This document shows positions 1 to 4,856 of a stretch of DNA of 9,144 bases, piece by piece. The stretch spans positions 1 through 9,144 of the forward strand of contig JAVBLF010000001.1 of assembly GCA_031553675.1 (NCBI GenBank), given 5' to 3'. Source of the DNA: JAVBLF01 sp031553675 (GTDB lineage Bacteria > Bacillota > Clostridia > Christensenellales > CALWSW01). The notes below the pieces were generated by a model. That model searched no databases. It was not told the DNA's origin and worked only from the letters and a program-made list of their open reading frames with translations. Position 1 is the stretch's first letter; every line of letters begins with the position of its first letter. Position numbers and translations under genes: made by a program.

Positions 1-253
1 CATAAGGGGTTCGTGCCGTCACGCAAAGCAACATGAGCGCGAGGGCGGTTGCGCCCTTGAGAGCGGCGTTCGCGGTGTTCAGGCGGGACATCTGCGCGTA
101 AACGTCGATGGTCAGGTACTGGGAGTGGCCGTGTCGGTTCAACCAGGCCAGTACGCCGCCCGCCGCCGCACAGAGCGGAACCAGCACGGGCAACGGAACG
201 CGGCCCCAAAACAGGGCGCCAAGTACGGCCATCGCCAGCATCGCAGTGATCAT
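1..253 (-). CDS. cbiQ: Cobalt ECF transporter transmembrane (T) component CbiQ, N-terminal part
   Basis: CbiQ is the integral-membrane coupling subunit of the cobalt ECF transporter; it joins the CbiMN substrate-binding part to the CbiO ATPase. Only the first 84 residues are in the window; the gene runs off the left edge. The recognisable family start is the stretch around residues 46-65 (TIDVYAQMSRLNTANAALK), which resembles the usual IDxYAxxxRLxxxxPxxK opening, followed by a hydrophobic helix. The ATG at 253 is preceded by AAGGTG about six bases upstream, so I take it as the start. This leaves about 45 hydrophobic residues ahead of the usual N-terminus, which is odd. It is third in the cbiMNQ order, 70 bases after cbiN, and cbiO would be expected beyond the edge. 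Identity rests mostly on gene order plus this short motif. Confidence 0.75.
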   Translation of the reverse strand, partial: MITAMLAMAVLGALFWGRVPLPVLVPLCAAAGGVLAWLNRHGHSQYLTIDVYAQMSRLNTANAALKGATALALMLLCVTARTPY

Positions 254-270
254 GTACACACCTTCAAAAG

Positions 271-303
271 ATTGCCCAACTCCAACTGCGGGAATTGGGC
301 AAT
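271..303 (-). other. Intercistronic hairpin between cbiN and cbiQ
   Basis: A perfect 9-bp inverted repeat (ATTGCCCAA at 271-279, TTGGGCAAT at 295-303) with a 15-base loop lies in the cbiN-cbiQ gap. Three more pairs (TCC/GGA) are possible inside the loop. On the transcribed strand it is followed by CTTTTG, a poor U tract, and then by the cbiQ ribosome binding site. It could be a weak attenuator, an mRNA-stabilising processing site, or a means of lowering cbiQ expression relative to cbiMN. The structure is seen; the role is inferred. Confidence 0.5.
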
Positions 304-323
304 GGATTGGCTTGGGATGCGGC

Positions 324-677
324 TTAAGCGCGGTTCGCGGTCGCTGGGGAAGGGGCTTGCGATTTTTCATGGGGTGGCGCGTATTTTTTCCGCGCGACGA
401 GGTAGCCGAAACCGAACGCGAGGATGCCGACGCCGATGCCGGTCTGGAGGCAAAAGAAGAGACTTTCAACCTCGCCGGGCAGCTCGCCGCCGATCATGGT
501 TTCGAGTACGGGCGTGAACCAGGGTTCGTGTTCCGTGCCGGTCACTTCGGATATCATTTGGCTGCCGGCGTCGTCGCTGCCGCCGAATTCCGCCCCCTTG
601 AGCGCGAAAAGCGGCACGAGCGCGATCAAAAGCACCACGGCGATCAGGACGATGACGAGTTTTGTGTTCGATTTCAT
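324..677 (-). CDS. cbiN: Cobalt ECF transporter accessory substrate-binding subunit CbiN
   Basis: CbiN is the small two-helix subunit that works with CbiM in cobalt loading. The 117-residue product has an N-terminal membrane helix (about residues 5-27), the family-typical segment LKGAEFGGSDDAG, an extracytoplasmic loop with HEPWFTPV, the segment GEVESLFFCLQTGIG and a second helix ending in a basic tail. An ATG at 686 overlaps the cbiM stop codon as ATGA, but the GGAGG there ends only one base before it. The same GGAGG is ten bases before the ATG at 677, which I prefer; the longer form would add MIG. The near-overlap indicates translational coupling with cbiM. The length is normal to slightly long, and the C-terminal tail is rich in Ala, Pro and Lys. 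Confidence 0.92.
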   Translation of the reverse strand: MKSNTKLVIVLIAVVLLIALVPLFALKGAEFGGSDDAGSQMISEVTGTEHEPWFTPVLETMIGGELPGEVESLFFCLQTGIGVGILAFGFGYLVARKKYAPPHEKSQAPSPATANRA

Positions 678-682
678 GCCGA

Positions 683-1432
683 TCATGCCTCCACAAACGC
701 GAGTTCTCTAAGTTCGGGCGCCGCAAAGCTCTCCAATCCCATGACGATCAGCACGGTCAAGATGCCTTCGATGATCGCGAGCGGAAGCTGCGTGGGCGCG
801 AATACGCCGAGAAATTTGCCCATGCTGGCCATGACGCCGCCCGCGCTGCTGGGATAGGCGATGGCGAGCTGCACGCTGGTGACGCAGTAGGTGAACAGGT
901 CGCCCAGCATGGCGGCGATGAAGATATTGACTTTGCGGTTGAGGTTCATGCGCTTGCCAAGGCGATAGAGCACCCAGGTGAGCAGCGGACCGGCGATCGC
1001 CATGCTAAAGGTGTTGGCACCCAGCGAGGTCAGACCGCCGTGCGCGAGCAGGATCGCCTGGAAGAGAAGCACGATGATGCCGAGCACGCTCGTCGCCGCA
1101 GGCCCGAAGAGGATGGCGGCGAGGCCCGTCCCCGTCATGTGGCTGCAACTGCCCGTGACCGAGGGGATTTTCAGAGAGGAAATGACGAAGATGAAGGCGC
1201 CCGACATCGCAAGCAGGATCAGCAGGCGGTTGTGGTGTTGCAAGGTGCGCCGGATGCTGATGAAGCCCGCCACCAGGAAGGGAATGCAGAGCGCATCCCA
1301 CACGACGCAGTGCAGCAAGGGGAGGTAACCCTCCATGATGTGCATCGACAGGGCAGATGGTGGGAAGCCCAGGACGATCGCGACGACACAGCTCAAAGCC
1401 AGCAGACGTTTTTCCGATTTCGTGTAGCCCAT
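683..1432 (-). CDS. cbiM: Cobalt ECF transporter substrate-specificity component CbiM
   Basis: CbiM is the membrane protein that binds Co2+ and gives the transporter its specificity. The 249-residue product begins with a signal-peptide-like segment (basic residues 5-9, hydrophobic 10-23) ending in PPSALS. The mature family start MHIMEG follows at residues 30-35. In this family the free N-terminus and the histidine at mature position 2 (here His31) form the metal site, with a further His in a loop, here SCSH ending at His98. Other signature stretches are LKIPSVTGSCSH, FGPAATSVLG, FQAILLAHGGLTSLGANTFSMA and LGDLFTYCVTSVQLA. The ATG at 1432 is preceded by AAGGGGA eight bases upstream; the reading frame is open further upstream, but that part is terminator and leader. 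It is the first gene after the cobalamin riboswitch, so it should be turned off by B12. Confidence 0.95.
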   Translation of the reverse strand: MGYTKSEKRLLALSCVVAIVLGFPPSALSMHIMEGYLPLLHCVVWDALCIPFLVAGFISIRRTLQHHNRLLILLAMSGAFIFVISSLKIPSVTGSCSHMTGTGLAAILFGPAATSVLGIIVLLFQAILLAHGGLTSLGANTFSMAIAGPLLTWVLYRLGKRMNLNRKVNIFIAAMLGDLFTYCVTSVQLAIAYPSSAGGVMASMGKFLGVFAPTQLPLAIIEGILTVLIVMGLESFAAPELRELAFVEA

Positions 1433-1493
1433 GAAACGATTCCCCTTTCGTCGGTGGAGCGAATCCGATGGGGGTGAAGGGACACGCATGGTG

Positions 1494-1522
1494 CAAAAAA
1501 ACAACCCGAAGGTTGCTTGCAT
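1494..1522 (-). terminator. Intrinsic terminator in the cbiM leader (riboswitch output)
   Basis: On the minus strand the RNA reads AAGCAACC-UUCG-GGUUGUUU followed by U residues. The stem of up to eight pairs is capped by a stable UUCG tetraloop and backed by seven T (A at 1495-1501 on the plus strand). It lies between the riboswitch and cbiM, and the downstream gene is intact, so it is best read as the regulated terminator of the riboswitch. Its 5' arm (AGCAAC, 1512-1517) is complementary to GUUGCU in the riboswitch 3' hairpin loop (1585-1590), a candidate antiterminator. Confidence 0.85.
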
Positions 1523-1569
1523 CATGACGTTTGTTCAGAATGGAGGGAAACCCTGCCTTCCGTTCACAG

Positions 1570-1750
1570 CGCGCCGATCACCGCAGCAACTGTTATTGGC
1601 GCGAGTAGGTCTCCTGACTTTGGTTCGTCGCTTTGTGAGCCTTCTCGGCGCAGTGGCGCCAATGGCATCTTTCACAAAGCTCCCCATTCACAGTGACGGG
1701 TTCGTTCCGGATTTGCACCGGATTCCCTCTTCGTTCCTTGTGGAAACTCG
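1570..1750 (-). promoter_or_regulatory. Cobalamin (adenosylcobalamin) riboswitch
   Basis: The minus strand carries the conserved boxes of a cobalamin riboswitch in the right order: AGGGAA, then GGTGCAAATCC (1709-1719), CCCGTCACTGTGA, GCCACTG (1651-1657), and the B12 box AGTCAGGAGACCT (1607-1619). Closing stem P1 is CGAGT (1746-1750) with ACTCG (1602-1606). An inner 9-bp stem pairs GCTTTGTGA with TCACAAAGC. A 3' hairpin (CGCGCC/GGCGCG, 1570-1603) follows the B12 box. ATTGGCGC in the inner loop (1656-1663) is fully complementary to GCGCCAAT (1595-1602), a plausible kissing-loop contact. The element controls cbiMNQ, probably through the terminator at 1494-1522. The family identity is firm; the exact edges and the kissing pair are my reading. 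Confidence 0.94.
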
Positions 1751-1770
1751 AGCCGCAATATGAAATTATT

Positions 1771-1782
1771 TGTGAATTCACA
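1771..1782. promoter_or_regulatory. 12-bp perfect palindrome near the cbi start site
   Basis: TGTGAATTCACA is a perfect palindrome lying about 7-18 bases after the predicted transcription start of the riboswitch leader. It could be a repressor operator or a small 5' hairpin. No regulator gene is nearby. Confidence 0.35.
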
Positions 1783-1795
1783 TGTATCCTCGTCC

Positions 1796-1824
1796 ATCTT
1801 ATCATAGGCCTCTGATCTTGTAAA
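1796..1824 (-). promoter_or_regulatory. Promoter of the riboswitch-cbiMNQ unit
   Basis: On the minus strand TTTACA (1819-1824) is 17 bases from TAAGAT (1796-1801). The -10 box is preceded by TG-N, an extended -10. Transcription would start near 1789 and run directly into the riboswitch. The -35 box lies inside the 3' end of the truncated cotJC reading frame. Confidence 0.6.
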
Positions 1825-2080
1825 GCGGTTTTGCCGGACATGCGCCGCCGCGATGCCCCTGCACCGGATAAGGGCGATGGGCGCATTCTTCGGTACCGAT
1901 ATCCGTCAGCGTCGCCTTGCAGCGATCGTCGGGCATGGAGTAGCGCTGAGAGAGGTAGCGCAGTCCGGCGGCGAGCTCGCTGTCGGGGCCACCGTACTGG
2001 GCGCAAAGCATTTTGGCCATGCGCAAATCACACTGCCGAATGCAGACGGGGTATTGCAGTTTCTTTTCATAAATCCACAT
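1802..2080 (-). pseudogene. cotJC: Truncated spore-coat manganese catalase CotJC
   Basis: CotJC is a spore-coat protein of the manganese (non-haem) catalase family. The reading frame opens as a typical CotJC (MWIYEKKLQYPV) and keeps YGGPDSELAAGLRYLSQRY (residues 29-47) and TDIGTEECAH (59-68). Glu35, Glu65 and His68 match three of the di-manganese ligands. After residue 68 the usual helix following AH is replaced by an unrelated Pro/Gly-rich tail, and the frame stops at 92 residues, against about 190 for the family. The second half, with the other ligands, is missing. I looked in the other two frames down to the riboswitch and saw no continuation, so this looks like a deletion or replacement, not a simple frameshift. 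The start is well supported: AAAGGAGG overlaps the cotJB stop. A folded catalase is unlikely; a short coat peptide cannot be ruled out. Confidence 0.8.
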
Positions 2081-2095
2081 GTGTTTGCGCCTCCT

Positions 2096-2374
2096 TTATT
2101 GCAGTTCCCACGGCCAGGGGGTCGAATAGACCCAACTCTTGTCGCTTGTGGAATAGCCGAAGTTTTGCAGCGGTCCACATTCGCGATCGAAGCAGGTTTT
2201 GAGCTCGCGAAGCTTGCGCGAGTAATGGTTGAATTTGTCGCGGGCGTCTTTGTCGTCGGGGTGGGTGTCACAGTACAGCTGAAGATCGACGCAGGTGAAC
2301 TCCACTTCCTGAAGCGCCGTCATGAGACTGCGATACGAAGCGCCCGGGTTTGGCATGGGCTTGTTGTCGTACAT
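2096..2374 (-). CDS. cotJB: Spore coat protein CotJB
   Basis: CotJB is a small component of the inner spore coat made with CotJA and CotJC. The 92-residue product shows the family pattern: a helical core with MTALQEVEFTCVDLQLYCDTHPDD (about residues 16-39), a basic helix, the segment CGPLQNFGYSTSD, and the aromatic C-terminus WVYSTPWPWELQ. The length is close to the usual 85-95 residues. The ATG at 2374 follows AAGGAGG with a spacer of about seven bases. The gene is 14 bases from cotJA and its stop overlaps the cotJC ribosome binding site, so the three form one operon. Like other coat genes it should be expressed in the mother cell during sporulation. Confidence 0.93.
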   Translation of the reverse strand: MYDNKPMPNPGASYRSLMTALQEVEFTCVDLQLYCDTHPDDKDARDKFNHYSRKLRELKTCFDRECGPLQNFGYSTSDKSWVYSTPWPWELQ

Positions 2375-2388
2375 GGAAATCCTCCTTG

Positions 2389-2619
2389 TCAACGGCGATA
2401 GCATGGATAGGGCTGGTAGAGTTCGGGGAAGCAGGTCCCTTTGGCCAGCGCTTCGGCGGGGCCGAACATGTCGTAAATCGCGACCTGGGGCCGAACGAAA
2501 GCGGTGGCAAAGGGGAGCCGCAGGTCGAGGCCGTCGTCGAAGCGGTCGAGGGCGTCGCCGGCGTCGGGCGTATATCTTCGATTTGGTGCCTGTTGGCAGC
2601 GGCACTGTTTGTCGGGCAT
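2389..2619 (-). CDS. cotJA: Spore coat associated protein CotJA
   Basis: This 76-residue product is the first gene of the cotJ cluster. The diagnostic part is the C-terminal half: LRLPFATAFVRPQ (about residues 33-45) followed by GPAEALAKGTCFPELYQPYPCY, matching the family pattern of PF...Q, EEALxxGTLFPELYxPY. The N-terminus (MPDKQCRCQQAPN) is Cys/Gln-rich and poorly conserved. The ATG at 2619 has a strong AAGGAGG seven bases upstream. CotJA is needed for assembly of CotJC into the coat in Bacillus subtilis. Here it is kept intact although its partner CotJC is truncated, so either another cotJC copy exists or the operon is decaying. Confidence 0.92.
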   Translation of the reverse strand: MPDKQCRCQQAPNRRYTPDAGDALDRFDDGLDLRLPFATAFVRPQVAIYDMFGPAEALAKGTCFPELYQPYPCYRR

Positions 2620-2699
2620 GGTTGATCCTCCTTCTCACGGGGCTTCGGATGCGAAGCGTATGACGAGCGCGGGAGCGCACCGTTCGTAGGCGTATGCTT

Positions 2700-2728
2700 T
2701 AAGGTATGCGGCATGGAGGGCAGTGGTT
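2700..2728 (-). promoter_or_regulatory. Candidate sporulation (sigma-K/sigma-E type) promoter of cotJ
   Basis: On the minus strand AACC (2725-2728) is 16 bases from CATACCTTA (2700-2708). This fits the sigma-K consensus mACm-N16/17-CATAnnnTA fully. The CATACxxT part also resembles the sigma-E -10; the B. subtilis cotJ operon is sigma-E dependent, but no sigma-E -35 is visible. The start would be near 2692, giving a leader of about 73 bases to cotJA. Confidence 0.45.
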
Positions 2729-2787
2729 CGTCAGTGGTGTTAAATTTGAAATTTTTGGAAACAATGCAGGAATATTATGGTAATGAC

Positions 2788-2816
2788 TAGGCAGTCCCCC
2801 TCTTTTTTGTTACAAT
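2788..2816 (+). promoter_or_regulatory. Promoter of the DUF5685/J-domain genes
   Basis: TAGGCA (2788-2793, 4 of 6 to the -35 consensus) lies 17 bases before TACAAT (2811-2816), which is preceded by TG-N (extended -10). The start would be near 2823, leaving a leader of about 215 bases before the gene at 3038. It is divergent from the cotJ promoter. Confidence 0.5.
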
Positions 2817-2822
2817 GAAAAA

Positions 2823-3037
2823 GTAGAAAATCCAAGTATTGGCCGCGTTTTGGCCCTTCTCGGAACAATGGCGCGATGGCAGAACGGCGAGCGGTTTTTG
2901 CGGTTTCGAAGCGACGCTTTTTGCGAGAAAAGCCAAGAAAAGCTGAAAAAGAAAAGAACAGCGGAACAAAGCAAAGAAAAGCAGCAAGAACCCGAAACGT
3001 GTGGCATATTCCATTTTGCGATCAGACAAGGAGTTTC
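2823..3037 (+). other. Long purine-rich leader of the DUF5685 gene
   Basis: This 215-base stretch between promoter and start codon has no convincing gene. The frame of the downstream gene is open through it, but it would encode a Lys/Arg-rich, low-complexity extension absent from the family, and a good ribosome binding site lies right before 3038. It contains two similar blocks, CGGTTTTTGCGG and CGCTTTTTGCGA (about 2891-2933). A purine-rich tract (about 2927-3000) follows, with a repeated GCNAAGAAAAGC motif. I see no known riboswitch or terminator. Confidence 0.4.
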
Positions 3038-3904
3038 ATGTTCGGCTACCTGACGCCCGACCAAGGCGATCTCAGAATCCGCGAAATGGCGCTCTACCGC
3101 GCGGCCTATTGTGGGATTTGCGCGTCGATCAAACGCCGCTATGCATACCCCTATTGTGCGCTTCTCAGCTATGACGCCGTTTTGCTCGCGTCGATCGCGG
3201 GCGCTTACGTCGAGGGCGAGACGCGCAGCCCCGTGCGCTGCCAGCTCAACCTCCTCGCCAAGGTCGATGCCTTTGCGGGACCGGCGGAAGACTATGCCGC
3301 CGACGTCAACTTTTTGTTTGCCTACTACAAGTGCCGCGACGACGCGATCGACGACAGGCGGTGGCGTGCGATGGCCCTCGAACGCCTGATGCGCACTCAC
3401 GCGAAGCGCGCCAAAGAACGACTGGGATCGCCCGCCGACGACTGTGAAGAAGCGCTCAAAGCCCTGTCCGCTTACGAAAGCGAAAAGAGCGGCGACCTCG
3501 ACGCGACGTCGATGGCCTGGGGATCCGCAATGGGCAGCGCCTTTCGCGCCCTGCCTGGCTGTGGACGCGATGCCGTCGCCCTCGAAGCGCTGGGGCAACA
3601 CCTGGGGCGCTGGGTCTACCTGCTCGACGCCTGGGACGATCTCGACCGCGACGAAAAACAGGGCGTATACAACCCGCTGATCTGCCGTTTCGGATCGGCG
3701 GCCGCCGCCCGCGCCGAACGCGAACACCTCGCTTGGATCCTCGAAGCCCTGCTCAACAACGCGTCGGCCAGCGCGCAATTGCTGCGCCAGGACGAACGCG
3801 CCCCCCTTTGGCGTAATGTCATTGAGCGCGGCACATCCATGCGAACACAAGCCGTACTTCAAGGGCAGCGGGCCCCTTTCCGCCCCGTCCGCTGCCATTC
3901 GTAA
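3038..3904 (+). CDS. DUF5685 family protein
   Basis: The 288-residue, mostly helical product matches the DUF5685 pattern. It opens MFGYLTPDQGDLRIREMALYRAAYCGIC, with Cys25 and Cys28, followed by a stretch with LLSYDAVLLASI. The middle has YYKCRDDAIDD, with acidic residues at 101, 102, 105 and 106. The C-terminal half has WVYLLDAWDDLDRDEKQGVYNPL, with Asp197, 200, 201, 203 and 205. No biochemical function is known to me. Paired Asp-rich helices in an all-helical protein recall class I isoprenoid synthases, but the spacing of about 96 residues is short and this is only a hint. AAGGAG lies four bases before the ATG at 3038 and fixes the start. The gene for a J-domain protein follows after 121 bases, a neighbourhood that, as far as I recall, recurs in Clostridia. 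Confidence 0.85.
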   Translation: MFGYLTPDQGDLRIREMALYRAAYCGICASIKRRYAYPYCALLSYDAVLLASIAGAYVEGETRSPVRCQLNLLAKVDAFAGPAEDYAADVNFLFAYYKCRDDAIDDRRWRAMALERLMRTHAKRAKERLGSPADDCEEALKALSAYESEKSGDLDATSMAWGSAMGSAFRALPGCGRDAVALEALGQHLGRWVYLLDAWDDLDRDEKQGVYNPLICRFGSAAAARAEREHLAWILEALLNNASASAQLLRQDERAPLWRNVIERGTSMRTQAVLQGQRAPFRPVRCHS

Positions 3905-3997
3905 TCAACCTGTGGGAACCCCCTTCCGAACAGGCCTCACAACAACCGTTTGAACCGAAGCATCCATGGGGATACTGACCGTGTGGGCAACCGCACT

Positions 3998-4014
3998 GCC
4001 AGCCAAGCGCTGGC
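3998..4014 (+). other. Hairpin abutting the J-domain gene ribosome binding site
   Basis: GCCAGC (3998-4003) and GCTGGC (4009-4014) form a perfect 6-bp stem with a 5-base loop. The GGGAG ribosome binding site begins at the next base (4015). The hairpin could tune or insulate translation of the gene at 4026. Confidence 0.45.
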
Positions 4015-4025
4015 GGGAGAAACAG

Positions 4026-4700
4026 ATGAATCCTTACCAGGTTTTGGGCGTGCCGGAGGGCGCGAGCCCGGAAGCGATCCGCGCCGCATACCGGGAATTG
4101 GTCAAAAAATACCACCCCGATCGTTACCAGGACAACCCGCTCAAGGAATTGGCCGAGGAAAAGCTCAAGGAGATCAACGAAGCCTACGACATCTTGAGCA
4201 AACAGATGGAAGCGCCGCGCGCCCGCACCTACGGCCAGGGGCGCGGTCCCCATACCGGCGAGAACGGCGGCGCGTCACAGTCACAAAGCCGCACGAGCTA
4301 CACCGGCGCCTATGCCGATCAATACGCGCGCGCCCGAGAAGCTTTGGCACGCCACGACCTGGACGCCGCGCTTCGCATCCTGGAAGCGGTGCCCGTTCGC
4401 GAAGCCGAATGGTTTTTCCTGATGGGACACATCTATTTTCAGCAGAAGATGTTCGACGCCGCCCGCAAAGCCTACGCGCAGGCCGTATCGATGGATCCCA
4501 ACAACTTCGAATACCGCCGCGCCTACCAGAGCGCAAGCGGCGCTTCGGCCTACACCGATCGCGACGTCGTGGTCTGCGGCAACGGAAGCGGCTCCTATGG
4601 CGGGCGAGGCTGGCTTTCGGCCTGCTGTCTCGGTTCGATCTGCCTCAGTTGCCTGAGCCCCTGCTGCTCGTGTGGCAACTCGCGCTACGGATATTGCTAA
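4026..4700 (+). CDS. J-domain (DnaJ-like) protein with TPR region and Cys-rich tail
   Basis: J-domains stimulate the ATPase of Hsp70 (DnaK) partners. Residues 2-60 are a canonical J-domain with NPYQVLGV, the HPD triad at 30-32 and KEINEAYDIL. A Gly/Ser/Gln-rich linker follows (about 64-92), then a TPR-like pair of helices (about 96-165: YADQYARAREAL ... GHIYFQQKMFDAARKAYAQAVSMDPNN), likely a client-binding module. The last 25 residues carry eight cysteines (200-224) in a hydrophobic context, suited to metal binding, disulfides or membrane contact. Zinc-finger and C-terminal domains of true DnaJ are absent, so this is a type III J-protein, 224 residues. The start at 4026 has GGGAG six bases upstream; an in-frame ATG at 3966 lacks such a site and would only add residues before the J-domain. 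It probably belongs with the DUF5685 gene. Confidence 0.88.
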   Translation: MNPYQVLGVPEGASPEAIRAAYRELVKKYHPDRYQDNPLKELAEEKLKEINEAYDILSKQMEAPRARTYGQGRGPHTGENGGASQSQSRTSYTGAYADQYARAREALARHDLDAALRILEAVPVREAEWFFLMGHIYFQQKMFDAARKAYAQAVSMDPNNFEYRRAYQSASGASAYTDRDVVVCGNGSGSYGGRGWLSACCLGSICLSCLSPCCSCGNSRYGYC

Positions 4701-4745
4701 AAAATGTCGTCGGAGGGCAATTTGCTTCGCCGCCGGCGTATGAAT

Positions 4746-4827
4746 AGGTACAAACGACAAATGAGTGTGTGGAAACAATGTGTGTTAGGTACAACCAACA
4801 AATGAGTGTGTGGAAACAATGTTTGTG
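4746..4827 (+). repeat. Two tandem copies of a 41-bp repeat
   Basis: Copy 1 (4746-4786) and copy 2 (4787-4827) differ at four of 41 positions and are directly adjacent. The central 26 bases, from ACAAATGAGTG to AAACAATGT, are identical. The unit is unlike the surrounding GC-rich sequence, being rich in A, G and T. It lies in the 156-base gap between the J-domain gene and the membrane-protein gene. There is no third full copy in the window, though TGTGTGGAGAAAGGA just after copy 2 is weakly similar. Confidence 0.95.
4761..4805 (+). CDS. Mini-ORF 1 in the repeat (possible leader peptide)
   Basis: ATG at 4761 opens a 14-codon frame, MSVWKQCVLGTTNK, ending in TGA at 4803-4805. The stop overlaps the ATG of mini-ORF 2 as ATGA. 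The only Shine-Dalgarno-like sequence is a weak AGGT about 11 bases upstream. Translation is unproven, and the overlap follows automatically from a 41-bp repeat of this sequence. Confidence 0.25.
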   Translation: MSVWKQCVLGTTNK

Positions 4828-4846
4828 TGGAGAAAGGAAGGAGTGA
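4802..4846 (+). CDS. Mini-ORF 2 in the repeat (possible leader peptide)
   Basis: ATG at 4802 opens a second 14-codon frame, MSVWKQCLCGERKE, whose first seven residues equal those of mini-ORF 1. Its TGA (4844-4846) directly follows the GGAAGGAG ribosome binding site (4836-4843) of the membrane-protein gene starting at 4857. A ribosome ending here would sit on that site, so translational coupling or attenuation is conceivable. Expression is unproven. Confidence 0.25.
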   Translation: MSVWKQCLCGERKE

Positions 4847-4856
4847 AAGCGTACAC

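Noticed and set aside
662..1477. Plus-strand open frame opposite cbiM
   Set aside because: cbiM is unmistakable on the minus strand, and the plus frame is rich in His/Asp/Arg, as expected for an antisense shadow.
1802..1876. Simple frameshift in cotJC
   Set aside because: I read all three minus-strand frames after the EECAH motif and found no CotJC-like continuation before the riboswitch, so a single indel does not explain the truncation.
2876..3037. N-terminal extension of the DUF5685 protein
   Set aside because: The frame is open, but the 54 residues are a basic low-complexity stretch, while AAGGAG sits right before the family-typical MFGY start at 3038.
2810..3898. Minus-strand open frame of 362 codons opposite the DUF5685 gene
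   Set aside because: The plus strand has a clear ribosome binding site and family motifs. The minus frame crosses the promoter and leader and has low-complexity composition.
4765..4780. DnaA box in the repeat (GTTTCCACA on the minus strand)
   Set aside because: It matches only 7 of 9 positions of TTATCCACA, and nothing else in the region suggests an origin.
4746..4827. Start of a CRISPR array
   Set aside because: Only two directly adjacent copies, no spacers between them, and no cas genes nearby.
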